This document shows positions 1-7,560 of a DNA stretch of 8,566 nucleotides, piece by piece (within the stretch, counting starts at the first letter, position 1; each line of letters starts with the position of its first letter). The stretch comes from an uncultured Oscillospiraceae bacterium. GTDB taxonomy: Bacteria; Bacillota; Clostridia; Oscillospirales; Oscillospiraceae. The stretch spans positions 1 through 8,566 of the forward strand of contig CAAETL010000004.1 in NCBI GenBank assembly GCA_900758955.1, in the 5' to 3' direction. Below the pieces are notes generated by a model, which was not told the DNA's origin, did no database searches, and saw nothing but the letters and a program-made list of their open reading frames with translations. Position numbers and translations under genes: made by a program.

Positions 1-839
1 AGGCCCAGGCGGAAGCCGACGCCTGCTTTGGGGATCGCTCCATGTATCTGGAAAAAGCCATTTTAGAACCCTGTCACATTGAATTTCAGATTCTGGCTGA
101 CCATCAGGGTAACATCATCCACTTGGGCGACCGGGACTGCTCTCTACAGCGGAAAAAGCAAAAGCTGATTGAGGAAGCGCCTGCGCGCATTCTATCCCCG
201 GCGCTGCGGGAAGAAATGGGAAACGCCGCCATTCGGGCGGCCCAGGCCGTTGGGTATGAAAATGCCGGCACGGTGGAATTTCTTCTCTCCCCTGACGGCA
301 GTTTTTACTTTATGGAAATTAACACCAGGATTCAGGTGGAACATGGGATCACCGAGCTGATTACAGGCGTGGATTTGGTGCGGGAGCAGCTTCGCATCGC
401 CGCGGGGCTTCCTCTCACCCACAAGCAGGAGGAGATATTGTTCCAGGGGCACGCCATCGAGTGCCGCATCAACGCGGAAGATCCTGCCGCTGCGTTCCGC
501 CCCTGCCCCGGGCAGGCCGAATTCGTGCATTTCCCCGGCGGGTGCGGCGTCCGGGTGGACTCCGCCCTCTATACGGGGTATACCGTTCCCCCCTATTATG
601 ACTCCCTGGCGGCTAAAATCATGGTCCATGCCCCCACTCGCTTAGAGGCCATCCGGCGGATGCGGCGGGCGTTGGAGGAGCTGACCATCGACGGGTTCCC
701 CACTACTGCGGAATTTGCCCACCTGATCCTCTATCACCCTGCCTTCGTCCGTGGCGGCTGCTCCACCTCCTTCTTGGAGACTCATTGGGAGGAACTGGCC
801 GCATGGGGGAAGGCGGGAGAATGTGAGGCTGCCGAATGA
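1..839 (+). CDS. accC: Acetyl-CoA carboxylase, biotin carboxylase subunit AccC (5'-truncated)
   Basis: ATP-dependent carboxylation of the biotin on the carrier protein AccB, the first half-reaction of malonyl-CoA synthesis, in the cytosol. The reading frame is open to the window edge (first whole codon at base 3) and gives 278 residues. E. coli AccC has 449, so by alignment from memory roughly 185 N-terminal residues, including the pre-ATP-grasp domain and the glycine-rich ATP loop, lie outside. Visible: the second half of the ATP-grasp domain with the hallmark MEINTRIQVEH segment (bases 312-344), whose Glu, Asn and Arg are metal/catalytic residues in this family, then the biotin carboxylase C-terminal domain with HAIECRINAEDP and YTVPPYYDS. 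It stops after about 20 residues of charged tail, with no biotinyl domain, so it is a stand-alone subunit and not pyruvate carboxylase. The stop overlaps the accD start as ATGA. The truncation is a window effect. Confidence 0.95.
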   Translation, partial: AQAEADACFGDRSMYLEKAILEPCHIEFQILADHQGNIIHLGDRDCSLQRKKQKLIEEAPARILSPALREEMGNAAIRAAQAVGYENAGTVEFLLSPDGSFYFMEINTRIQVEHGITELITGVDLVREQLRIAAGLPLTHKQEEILFQGHAIECRINAEDPAAAFRPCPGQAEFVHFPGGCGVRVDSALYTGYTVPPYYDSLAAKIMVHAPTRLEAIRRMRRALEELTIDGFPTTAEFAHLILYHPAFVRGGCSTSFLETHWEELAAWGKAGECEAAE

Positions 840-1708
840 GTTCTGTTTTCGCCAAGCGTCGGCAGAAGCTGCTGGCCCTCAAAGCGTTTCGGGATGGGCA
901 GACCCATACCGCGCAGCATGAGGGGGTTCAAGAGGATGTCGTCTGTCCCCAGTGCCAGGAGACCGTCCATCGCCGGGATCTGATTTCCGCCCTTTACGTA
1001 TGCCCTTTGTGCGGCTATCACTACCCCGTTGGCGCGTACTATCGCATGCGCACCCTGTTGGATTCCGGTTCCTTTCGGGAATTCGGAGATAAAATCACCA
1101 GCCGTGATCCCCTGGAGTTTCCTGAATACCGGGAGAAGTTGGGAGCCGCCCGCCGAAAAACCGGCATGAATGAGGCGGTCGTCACGGCCACCGGCGCCAT
1201 AGAGGGCCGCCGTGTGGTCGTCGCTGTCATGGATTCCCGCTTTTTTATGGGCAGCATGAGCGCCGCGGTGGGAGAAAAAATCACAATGGCCATCGAACTT
1301 GCCATCAAGCAAAAATGTCCCCTCATCATTTTTTCCGCCAGCGGCGGGGCCCGGATGCAGGAGGGAATTTTGTCTCTGATGCAGATGGCCAAAACCAGCG
1401 CCGCCCTGGCCCGGCTGGATCAGAAGGGATTGCTCTATATCTCCGTCCTGACCCACCCCACTACCGGCGGCGTTACCGCCAGTTTCGCCTCCCTTGGCGA
1501 TGTAATTTTAGCGGAACCTGGCGCGCTAATTGGTTTTGCCGGTCCGCGGGTGATTCAGCAGACCATTGGCCAGTCCCTCCCGGAGGGCTTTCAGCGCGCG
1601 GAATATCTGGAGGAGCACGGGTTTGTGGATGCCATTGTCCCCCGTAAAGATTTGCGGGGGGCCCTCTCCCAGCTTCTTCTTCTGCACAGCAAAGGAGGCC
1701 GTCCATGA
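836..1708 (+). CDS. accD: Acetyl-CoA carboxylase carboxyltransferase subunit beta AccD
   Basis: Beta subunit of the AccA2-AccD2 carboxyltransferase, which moves the carboxyl group from carboxybiotin to acetyl-CoA. It has 290 residues, the usual length. The N-terminal zinc ribbon is intact, with C37-x2-C40 and C56-x2-C59. The crotonase-like core carries SGGARMQEG (169-177) and THPTTGGVTASFA (206-218), the segments that shape the acetyl-CoA side of the active site. The ATG at 836 overlaps the accC stop by four bases (ATGA). A modest GTGAGG at 823-828 sits seven bases upstream, so re-initiation after accC is likely. The start is supported because the N-terminus SSVFAKRRQKL resembles the short basic leader normal before the zinc ribbon. 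All key residues expected are present. Confidence 0.96.
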   Translation: MSSVFAKRRQKLLALKAFRDGQTHTAQHEGVQEDVVCPQCQETVHRRDLISALYVCPLCGYHYPVGAYYRMRTLLDSGSFREFGDKITSRDPLEFPEYREKLGAARRKTGMNEAVVTATGAIEGRRVVVAVMDSRFFMGSMSAAVGEKITMAIELAIKQKCPLIIFSASGGARMQEGILSLMQMAKTSAALARLDQKGLLYISVLTHPTTGGVTASFASLGDVILAEPGALIGFAGPRVIQQTIGQSLPEGFQRAEYLEEHGFVDAIVPRKDLRGALSQLLLLHSKGGRP

Positions 1709-2526
1709 GCGCATCCTCTCTCAGCGCCGCGCAGCGCGTGGCCATCGCCCGGGACCCGAACCGCCCCGGGGTACAGGACTACATCAGCAACCTGTTTACT
1801 GACTTTTTTCCGTTAAAGGGCGACCGCCTCTGTGGAGAAGACGCCAGTATTTTGGGCGGTATCGCCCGTTTTCACGGACAGCCGGTGACCGTGATCGGCA
1901 CCCGCAAGGGAAAAAATCTTAATGAAAATCTAGCCTACAATTTTGGAATGCCAAACCCGGAAGGCTACCGAAAAGCCCTGCGCCTCATGAAACAGGCGGA
2001 GAAATTTGGCCGGCCCATCTTCACTTTCGTGGACACGCCGGGGGCTTATCCCGGTTTGGAGGCCGAGGCTCATGGACAGGGGGAGGCCATCGCCCGGAAC
2101 CTGTTGGAAATGAGCCGCCTCACCGTTCCAGTGATCGCCGTCATTTTAGGAGAAGGTAACAGCGGCGGCGCCCTTGCTTTGGCGGTGGCCAACCGGGTGC
2201 TGATGCTGGAACATGCCGTCTACTCCGTTCTCTCCCCCGAAGGCTTCGCCTCCATCCTCTGGAAGGATGCAGCCCGCAGCGCCGAAGCTTGTGAAATGAT
2301 GAAACTCACCAGTCAGGATTTGCTGGCCCTGGGCGTAATCGACGACATCATTCCAGAACCCAAAGACGGCGCCCATACGGCGCCTGAAATTGCCTATCGC
2401 CGGATGGACGCCGCACTCACCCGCCATCTGGCCGAACTGAACAAGGAGAGCAAAATTGCTTTGACCAGTTCCCGTTATCAGAAATTCAGAAGGATGGGGA
2501 CCGTCCCGATCCAGTCTGGCAAATAA
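1705..2526 (+). CDS. accA: Acetyl-CoA carboxylase carboxyltransferase subunit alpha AccA
   Basis: Alpha subunit of the carboxyltransferase; it binds carboxybiotin and pairs with AccD. It has 273 residues, shorter than E. coli AccA (319) because most of the N-terminal helical extension is absent, as is common in Firmicutes. Recognisable segments: RKGKNLNENLAYNFGMPNPEGYRKA (67-91), FVDTPGAYPGLEAEAHGQGEAIARNL (108-133), ILGEGNSGGALALA (147-160) forming the oxyanion-type glycine loop, and YSVLSPEGFASILWKDA (173-189). The start at 1705 overlaps the accD stop as ATGA and follows a strong AAAGGAGG at 1691-1698. It is followed by a 40-base gap before fabH, the first break in the overlapping acc block. 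Confidence 0.96.
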   Translation: MSASSLSAAQRVAIARDPNRPGVQDYISNLFTDFFPLKGDRLCGEDASILGGIARFHGQPVTVIGTRKGKNLNENLAYNFGMPNPEGYRKALRLMKQAEKFGRPIFTFVDTPGAYPGLEAEAHGQGEAIARNLLEMSRLTVPVIAVILGEGNSGGALALAVANRVLMLEHAVYSVLSPEGFASILWKDAARSAEACEMMKLTSQDLLALGVIDDIIPEPKDGAHTAPEIAYRRMDAALTRHLAELNKESKIALTSSRYQKFRRMGTVPIQSGK

Positions 2527-2566
2527 AGAGAGTAAAGGTTACCGCAGATTTGGAAAGGAAGGTTCC

Positions 2567-3520
2567 ATGAACACCAACGGAATCAAGATTCGGGGCGCCG
2601 GCCACTGCGCCCCGAAAAAGATTGTAAGCAATGGGGATTTTGCGCAGTATGTGGAGACGGACGATCAGTGGATTGTCAGCCGCACCGGCATCCATACACG
2701 CCATCACTGCACCACGGAAACCCACACCGACCTCTGCGTAGAAGCAGCAAAAAAGGCCCTTTCCACGGCTGGAATCGCCCCGGATGAAATTGGGGCCTGC
2801 ATTGTGGCAACCCTCTCCCCGGATTACCTCACCCCCTCCGCCGCCTGCATGCTTCAAAAAGAATTGGGTCTTTCCCTCGACATTCCCTGCTTTGATTTAA
2901 ATGCGGCTTGTTCCGGCTTTCTCTTCGCCCTGCACACCATGGAGTGCCTTCTCGCCGCTTCCCCCAAGAAGTACGGTCTGGTCGTGGGAGGCGAAGTGCT
3001 CAGCAGGCTTCTCAATTACCAGGATCGTTCCACCTGCGTACTCTTTGGCGACGGCGCCGGCGCGGTGGTGGTGGAGAGCAGCCCACAGTATTCCTCCATC
3101 CATGCGGAGCTGGGCTGTCACGGCAACGTCGGTCTTTTGCAAATCCCTGGACCTGGCGTCGGCCAGCCTCCTCTCATCGCCATGGAGGGAACCTCGGTGT
3201 TTAAATTTGCGGTGGAAGCGGTCCCGTACTGCATGGATAAAGTGCTATCAAAGGCGGGCATGACATTGGAGGATGTGGATTTTTTTGTCTTCCACCAGGC
3301 CAACGCACGGATCATCGACTTGGTCGTGCGGAAATACCACATTCCGCACGAAAAATACTATAAAAATATTGGCGAATACGGCAACACCTCCGCCGCCAGC
3401 GTCCCCATCGTCATTAGCGAATTGTTTTCCAGCGGCAAAGTGGGCCCCGGCAAGAGAATTCTCTGCGTCGGCTTTGGCGGAGGCCTCACCTGGGGCGGCG
3501 CACTGGTGGAATTTGCCTAA
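2567..3520 (+). CDS. fabH: Beta-ketoacyl-ACP synthase III FabH
   Basis: Condenses a short acyl-CoA primer with malonyl-ACP to begin fatty-acid synthesis. It has 317 residues, the normal size. The thiolase-fold catalytic triad is complete: Cys115 in FDLNAACSGF, His243 in VFHQAN and Asn273 in YGNTSAAS. The GFGGGLTWGGALV C-terminus (302-314) and the TDDQWI segment (31-36) are also typical of FabH. The ATG at 2567 follows AAAGGAAGG (2554-2562) by four bases. Whether it prefers acetyl-CoA or branched primers cannot be read with confidence from the sequence. The next gene begins only 16 bases after the stop, leaving no room for an acyl-carrier-protein gene, which sits there in streptococci. Confidence 0.96.
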   Translation: MNTNGIKIRGAGHCAPKKIVSNGDFAQYVETDDQWIVSRTGIHTRHHCTTETHTDLCVEAAKKALSTAGIAPDEIGACIVATLSPDYLTPSAACMLQKELGLSLDIPCFDLNAACSGFLFALHTMECLLAASPKKYGLVVGGEVLSRLLNYQDRSTCVLFGDGAGAVVVESSPQYSSIHAELGCHGNVGLLQIPGPGVGQPPLIAMEGTSVFKFAVEAVPYCMDKVLSKAGMTLEDVDFFVFHQANARIIDLVVRKYHIPHEKYYKNIGEYGNTSAASVPIVISELFSSGKVGPGKRILCVGFGGGLTWGGALVEFA

Positions 3521-3524
3521 CTAC

Positions 3525-3530
3525 AAGGAG
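3525..3530 (+). promoter_or_regulatory. Ribosome binding site that fixes the fabK start
   Basis: AAGGAG, six bases before the ATG at 3537 and just after the fabH stop. It decides against the longer open frame that runs back into fabH. Confidence 0.85.
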
Positions 3531-3536
3531 ATAACT

Positions 3537-4469
3537 ATGAAACTCAATGAACTGCTGGGGACAGAATTTCCCCTGATCCAGGGCGGCATGGCGAATATTG
3601 CCACCGGCGAGTTTGCCGCGGCCGCCTCCAACGCGGGAGCGCTGGGCCTCATCGCCGCCGGCGGCATCCGGGATGCGGAGGAGCTTCGGCGTCAAATCCG
3701 CATTTGTAAGGGTTTGACGGTGAAGCCCTTTGGCGTCAATTTAATGCTCATGAACCCCCTGGTCGACCAAATGGCTCAAATCTTGGTGGAGGAGCAGGTG
3801 CCTGTCGTCACCACTGGCGCGGGCAGCCCGGGGAAATACATCCCCATGTGGAAACAGGCGGGAATTAAGGTATTTCCCGTGGTATCCGCCGCCATTCTTG
3901 CCAAGCGTCTTGTACGAGAAGGGGCCGACGGCATCATTGCCGAGGGTACGGAAAGCGGCGGCCACGTGGGAGATATGACCACCATGGCCCTGGTTCCCCA
4001 GGTGGTGGACGCGGTGGACGTGCCCGTCATCGCCGCTGGGGGAATCGCCGACGGCCGTCAGCTTGCCGCCGCCTTTGCCCTGGGGGCCTGCGGCGCGCAG
4101 ATCGGCACCTGTCTCCTGGTCAGCCAGGAGTGCCCCATTCACGACAATTATAAGGCCGCTCTCATCAAAGCCAAGGACAGCGACACCGTGGTCACGGGCC
4201 GTACCGTTAACGCGCCGGTCCGGACTTTGAAAAACAAGATGTCCCGCAAATACCTCTCCCTGGAAAAGCACGGCGCCAAGCAGGAGGAGCTGGAGGAGAT
4301 CACGCTGGGCGGTCTGAGCCGGGCGGTCTTCGAAGGCGACACCGAATACGGCAGCCTGATGGCCGGTCAAGTTGCGGGCATGCTCCGGGAAGTAAAACCC
4401 ATGCGGCAGATTTTAGAGGAACTGATGCAGGGTTATGAGGCCCGTTTGAAAGAGCTGGTGGCGCAATGA
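3537..4469 (+). CDS. fabK: FMN-dependent enoyl-ACP reductase FabK
   Basis: Reduces the trans-2-enoyl-ACP double bond with NAD(P)H and FMN, the last step of each elongation cycle. It has 310 residues and a TIM-barrel of the nitronate monooxygenase/FabK family. Visible: FPLIQGGMANIATGEFAAAASNAGALGLIAAGG (11-43), PFGVNLML (64-71), VVTTGAG (90-96), EGTESGGHVG (136-145) with His143 at the position of the S. pneumoniae FabK active-site His144, and PVIAAGGIADG (163-173) for FMN phosphate binding. The frame is open 88 codons further upstream, inside fabH, but the true start is the ATG at 3537: it follows AAGGAG (3525-3530) and matches the family N-terminus. Family relatives include nitronate monooxygenases; the fab operon setting favours FabK. 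No FabI-type reductase is present in the window. Confidence 0.93.
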   Translation: MKLNELLGTEFPLIQGGMANIATGEFAAAASNAGALGLIAAGGIRDAEELRRQIRICKGLTVKPFGVNLMLMNPLVDQMAQILVEEQVPVVTTGAGSPGKYIPMWKQAGIKVFPVVSAAILAKRLVREGADGIIAEGTESGGHVGDMTTMALVPQVVDAVDVPVIAAGGIADGRQLAAAFALGACGAQIGTCLLVSQECPIHDNYKAALIKAKDSDTVVTGRTVNAPVRTLKNKMSRKYLSLEKHGAKQEELEEITLGGLSRAVFEGDTEYGSLMAGQVAGMLREVKPMRQILEELMQGYEARLKELVAQ

Positions 4470-5404
4470 AGCTGGGATTTTTATTTGCGGGTCAGGGGAC
4501 CCAGCATCCCGGCATGGGAGCGGACCTCTATGAGGCCTACCCCTCCTTTCGGGGGATTTTCGACCAGGCGGCGCTGGATTTTGATCTGAAGACTCTCTGC
4601 TTTACCGATCCTGACGGCCTGCTCAATGAGACCCAGTACACCCAGCCCTGCATGGTGGCCTTCGCCGCCGGACTCACCGCGGTTCTGGCGGAAATGGGCA
4701 TCGTGCCCCACGTGGCGGCGGGCCTCTCCCTGGGGGAATACGCCGCCCTACAGGTCGCAGGAGTTTTCGATGCCCAGACCGCGATTCAAACGGTTGCTTT
4801 CCGCGGAAAGGCAATGGCGAAAGCGGCGGAGGGCGTTCCTTGCTCCATGATGGCTGTGCTGGGCCTTGACCGGGATTCCCTCCAGGCCGCCTGTCAAGAG
4901 GCGTCTTCCCTGGGTGTCGTGGAGATTTCCAACTACAACTGTCCCGGTCAGATCGTCATCGGCGGCGAAACAGCGGCGGTCGCCCGCGCCGCAGAGCTGG
5001 CGAAAGAAGCGGGTGCCAAACGCTGCCTGCCCTTAAAGGTCAGCGGCCCCTTCCATACCTCCATGCTCAAAGCCGCAGGCGACGACCTGCGGGACTACTT
5101 TACCACCCTCTCATTTGGAGAGCCCAAGATCCCCGTTCTCTTCAACTGTCTGGGTGGCGAGATGGGGCCCCAGGACACGATCCCCGCTCTTTTGGAACGC
5201 CAGGTACAGAGCAGCGTCTATTTGGAGGACTGCATCCGGAAGATGGGCGACATGGGGGTGGACGCAATTGTAGAGATCGGTCCGGGCAAAGCCCTCTCGG
5301 GATTTGTGAAGAAAACCCTGCCAGGTCTTCCTGTGTTCGCCGTGGAGACCCTGGCGGATGTAGAAGCCCTGCCGGAAAAGCTGAAAGGAGTAACCGCCCC
5401 ATGA
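4466..5404 (+). CDS. fabD: Malonyl-CoA:ACP transacylase FabD
   Basis: Transfers malonyl from CoA to the acyl carrier protein, supplying the extender for FabH and FabF. It has 312 residues, close to the usual 305-315. Motifs: FAGQGTQHPGMG (7-18), the nucleophile elbow GLSLGEYAAL (86-95) with catalytic Ser88, Arg113 in AFRGKAM that binds the malonyl carboxylate, and GPFHTSM (194-200) with catalytic His197. ISNYNCPGQIVIGG (154-167) is also characteristic. The ATG at 4466 overlaps the fabK stop as ATGA. No strong Shine-Dalgarno is visible at the usual spacing, so translation probably depends on coupling to fabK. The stop overlaps the fabG start in the same way. Confidence 0.96.
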   Translation: MKLGFLFAGQGTQHPGMGADLYEAYPSFRGIFDQAALDFDLKTLCFTDPDGLLNETQYTQPCMVAFAAGLTAVLAEMGIVPHVAAGLSLGEYAALQVAGVFDAQTAIQTVAFRGKAMAKAAEGVPCSMMAVLGLDRDSLQAACQEASSLGVVEISNYNCPGQIVIGGETAAVARAAELAKEAGAKRCLPLKVSGPFHTSMLKAAGDDLRDYFTTLSFGEPKIPVLFNCLGGEMGPQDTIPALLERQVQSSVYLEDCIRKMGDMGVDAIVEIGPGKALSGFVKKTLPGLPVFAVETLADVEALPEKLKGVTAP

Positions 5405-6144
5405 GTATGAGCGAAAAAACCGCCATTGTCACCGGCGGCAGCCGCGGCATTGGCAAAGCCGTCTGCCTGGAGCTGGCCCGACAGGGCGCCAATGTTGTCT
5501 TCTCCTATGCGGGTAACACTGACGCAGCCCAGGAGACGCTCTCCGAACTCCAAGCCCTTGGCGTTAAAGCCATGGCGATGCAGGGCAGCGTGGCGGACAG
5601 CGCCGCTGTGAAGGCCCTGGTTGACGCTGCCGTCAAGGAGTTTGGCCGCATCGATATTCTAGTGAATAACGCCGGGATCACCCGGGACAACCTGACCATG
5701 ATGCTGAAGGAAGAGGATTTCGATCGGGTAATCGAGACCAACCTGAAGGGCGCGTTTCTCTGCATGAAAGCGGTTTGCCGCCCCATGCTGAAGCAGAAAT
5801 ACGGCCGCATTGTGAATCTGTGCTCTGTCGTGGGCCTGCGCGGCAACGCAGGGCAGATTAACTACGCCGCCAGTAAGGCGGGGATCCTTGGTATGACCAA
5901 GTCCCTGGCCAAGGAATTGGCTGCCAGGGGGATTACGGTAAACGCCGTCGCGCCCGGTTTTATTGATACCGACATGACCGCCGCCCTCCCCCAAGCTGCG
6001 CGGGACGGTATGCTGCCCACCATCCCCATGGCGCGTTTGGGCGACCCTGCGGAGGTCGCCTCCGTTGTGGCCTTTTTCGCCAGCGACGCTGCCGCCTATG
6101 TCACCGGGCAGGTACTCTGTGTTGACGGCGGGATGGCGATGTAA
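5401..6144 (+). CDS. fabG: 3-oxoacyl-ACP reductase FabG
   Basis: NADPH-dependent reduction of beta-ketoacyl-ACP to the 3-hydroxy form. It has 247 residues and is a classical short-chain dehydrogenase: cofactor motif TGGSRGIG (11-18), NNAG (89-92), and the full catalytic tetrad Asn114, Ser142, Tyr155 and Lys159 in YAASK. The PGFIDTDMT segment (185-193) and the C-terminal GQVLCVDGGMAM are typical of FabG. Two ATGs are possible, at 5401 and 5407. The first is preferred because it overlaps the fabD stop as ATGA and lies ten bases after AAAGGAG (5384-5390). Its place between fabD and fabF supports the fatty-acid role over other short-chain dehydrogenases. Confidence 0.95.
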   Translation: MSMSEKTAIVTGGSRGIGKAVCLELARQGANVVFSYAGNTDAAQETLSELQALGVKAMAMQGSVADSAAVKALVDAAVKEFGRIDILVNNAGITRDNLTMMLKEEDFDRVIETNLKGAFLCMKAVCRPMLKQKYGRIVNLCSVVGLRGNAGQINYAASKAGILGMTKSLAKELAARGITVNAVAPGFIDTDMTAALPQAARDGMLPTIPMARLGDPAEVASVVAFFASDAAAYVTGQVLCVDGGMAM

Positions 6145-6158
6145 CTTGTTCCCACTGT

Positions 6159-6173
6159 TTTGTCCCGGACAAA
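6159..6173 (+). promoter_or_regulatory. 15-bp palindrome in the fabG-fabF gap, candidate operator
   Basis: TTTGTCC-C-GGACAAA, a perfect 7+1+7 inverted repeat in the 66-base gap between fabG and fabF, ending 37 bases before the fabF ATG. On the minus strand the right flank extends it to an AGTTTG half-site, which resembles half-sites I recall for MarR-type FabT repressors, though the spacing between half-sites here is two bases longer. As RNA it could form only a six-pair stem with a three-base loop and no U-run follows, so it is not a convincing terminator. No good promoter is visible around it. The operator role is inference. Confidence 0.4.
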
Positions 6174-6210
6174 CTATTGAATTTGCCTCAGTCAAGGAGA
6201 GAATTGCCAT

Positions 6211-7458
6211 ATGAACAGAAGACGAGTTGTCATCACCGGTTTGGGCGCCATTACGCCCATCGGCCACACAGCGGTGGAGAGCTGGCAGGGCGTCCGAGAC
6301 GGCCTGTGTGGAATCGGCCCCATCACACAATATGATCCCTCTCAGCAAAAGGCAAAGCTGGCCGCCGAAGTAAAAGACTTCGTGACAGAGGACTTTTTGG
6401 ATAAGCGGAAAGCCAAACACATGTCCCGTTGCACCCAGTTCGCCGTAATCGCCGCCAAAGAGGCCCTGGCTGACGCCGGCTTTCATTTGGAGGAGGATGG
6501 CATTGACCCCACCCGTTGCGGGGTCATCCTCTCCAGTGGAATCGGCGCACTGGGCAATACTGAGGCCGAGCACAGCAAAGGGCTAGCCAAGGGGTTTGAT
6601 CGGGTCTCTCCCTACTATATCCCCATGACCATCTGCAACATGCCCGCCGGACAGGTTGCCATAGACGCAGGATTTCGGGGCCAGTGCACCTGTCCCGTTA
6701 CCGCCTGTGCCAGCGGCACCTATGCGGTGGGAGACGCTTTCCACTATATCCGGGACGGCTATGCCGAGGTGATGCTTTGCGGCGGCGCGGAAAGCTCCAT
6801 CACCCCCCTGGCGTTGGGCGGCTTCACCTCTATGAAGGCCCTGTGCCAGAGCGAGGACCCCGCCCGGGCCTCCATCCCCTTTGACAAGGAGCGCAGCGGC
6901 TTTATTATGGGCGAGGGGGCGGGCGTACTCCTTCTGGAGGAGCTGGAACACGCCCAAAAAAGAGGCGCCAAAATTTACGCGGAGGTGGTGGGATATGGGG
7001 CTACCTGTGACGCCTACCACATGACCGCGCCCCGCCCGGATGGCAGCGGCGCCGCGGATTCTATGGCAATGGCCCTGGGAGACGGCGGGGTCTCCCCCGA
7101 TCAGGTTGACTATATCAACGCCCACGGCACCTCCACTCCGCCCAACGACGCGGGGGAGACTGCGGCGGTAAAATTGGCGTTTGGCGACTGGGCGTACAGA
7201 CTGGCCATGAGCTCCACGAAATCCATGACCGGGCATATGATGGGGGCGGCCGGGGCGGTGGAAGCGCTGTTTAGCGCTCTGGCCCTTCGCGATCAATACC
7301 TGCCTGCCACCATTCACTATCAGGTACCCGATGAGGCCTGCGACCTGGACATCGTGCCCAACCAGGGCCGAGAGGCCAAATTGCGCTATGCGCTGTCCAA
7401 CTCTTTGGGCTTTGGGGGCCATAACGGCAGTATTTTGCTAAAAAAGTGGGAGGCGTGA
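6211..7458 (+). CDS. fabF: Beta-ketoacyl-ACP synthase II FabF
   Basis: Elongating condensing enzyme: acyl-ACP plus malonyl-ACP gives beta-ketoacyl-ACP. It has 415 residues, the standard length. The catalytic set is complete: Cys166 in VTACASGT, His305 in NAHGTSTPPND, Lys337 and His342 in STKSMTGHMMGAAG, and the GFGGHN loop (400-405) that gates the active site. The N-terminus RRVVITGLGAITPIG is typical. The ATG at 6211 follows AAGGAGA (6194-6200). It is the last enzyme gene of the block and is separated from fabG by 66 bases, the widest gap among the enzyme genes, containing a palindrome. Together with FabH it is the only condensing enzyme in view. Confidence 0.97.
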   Translation: MNRRRVVITGLGAITPIGHTAVESWQGVRDGLCGIGPITQYDPSQQKAKLAAEVKDFVTEDFLDKRKAKHMSRCTQFAVIAAKEALADAGFHLEEDGIDPTRCGVILSSGIGALGNTEAEHSKGLAKGFDRVSPYYIPMTICNMPAGQVAIDAGFRGQCTCPVTACASGTYAVGDAFHYIRDGYAEVMLCGGAESSITPLALGGFTSMKALCQSEDPARASIPFDKERSGFIMGEGAGVLLLEELEHAQKRGAKIYAEVVGYGATCDAYHMTAPRPDGSGAADSMAMALGDGGVSPDQVDYINAHGTSTPPNDAGETAAVKLAFGDWAYRLAMSSTKSMTGHMMGAAGAVEALFSALALRDQYLPATIHYQVPDEACDLDIVPNQGREAKLRYALSNSLGFGGHNGSILLKKWEA

Positions 7459-7548
7459 CCAAGCTCCACACACCTTTGCTATGGCTGCGGAGTAAGCCGT
7501 GATGCTCTCCTCATGATTAGCCAAATTCGCGTTGTACGCAAGGACATA

Positions 7549-7554
7549 GGGGAG
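7549..7554 (+). promoter_or_regulatory. Ribosome binding site that fixes the MarR regulator start
   Basis: GGGGAG six bases before the ATG at 7561. The frame also has an upstream ATG at 7513, but that one lacks a comparable site and would add 16 residues not expected for the family. Confidence 0.75.
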
Positions 7555-7560
7555 ACAGCC

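Noticed and set aside
3273..3536. N-terminal extension of fabK overlapping fabH
   Set aside because: The extra 88 codons are an out-of-frame reading of conserved FabH sequence; the ATG at 3537 has the proper ribosome site and family N-terminus.
6145..6210. Internal promoter before fabF
   Set aside because: TTGTTC at 6146 and TATTGA at 6175 are 23 bases apart, too far for a usual promoter, and no better pair is visible.
5659..6573. Long minus-strand open frame (304 codons) across the fabG-fabF junction
   Set aside because: It lies opposite two certain genes, spans their gap, and its translation shows no recognisable domain; it is explained by GC-rich codon bias on the plus strand.
6583..7422. 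Minus-strand open frame of 279 codons inside fabF
   Set aside because: It is fully antisense to fabF, whose catalytic residues are all intact; no ribosome site or family features are seen.
7470..7512. Terminator after fabF (GGCT...AGCC repeats)
   Set aside because: Stems are only four pairs with no T-run; not enough to call.
7513..7560. Upstream ATG for the MarR regulator
   Set aside because: The added residues are not expected for the family and the ATG at 7561 has a well-placed GGGGAG.
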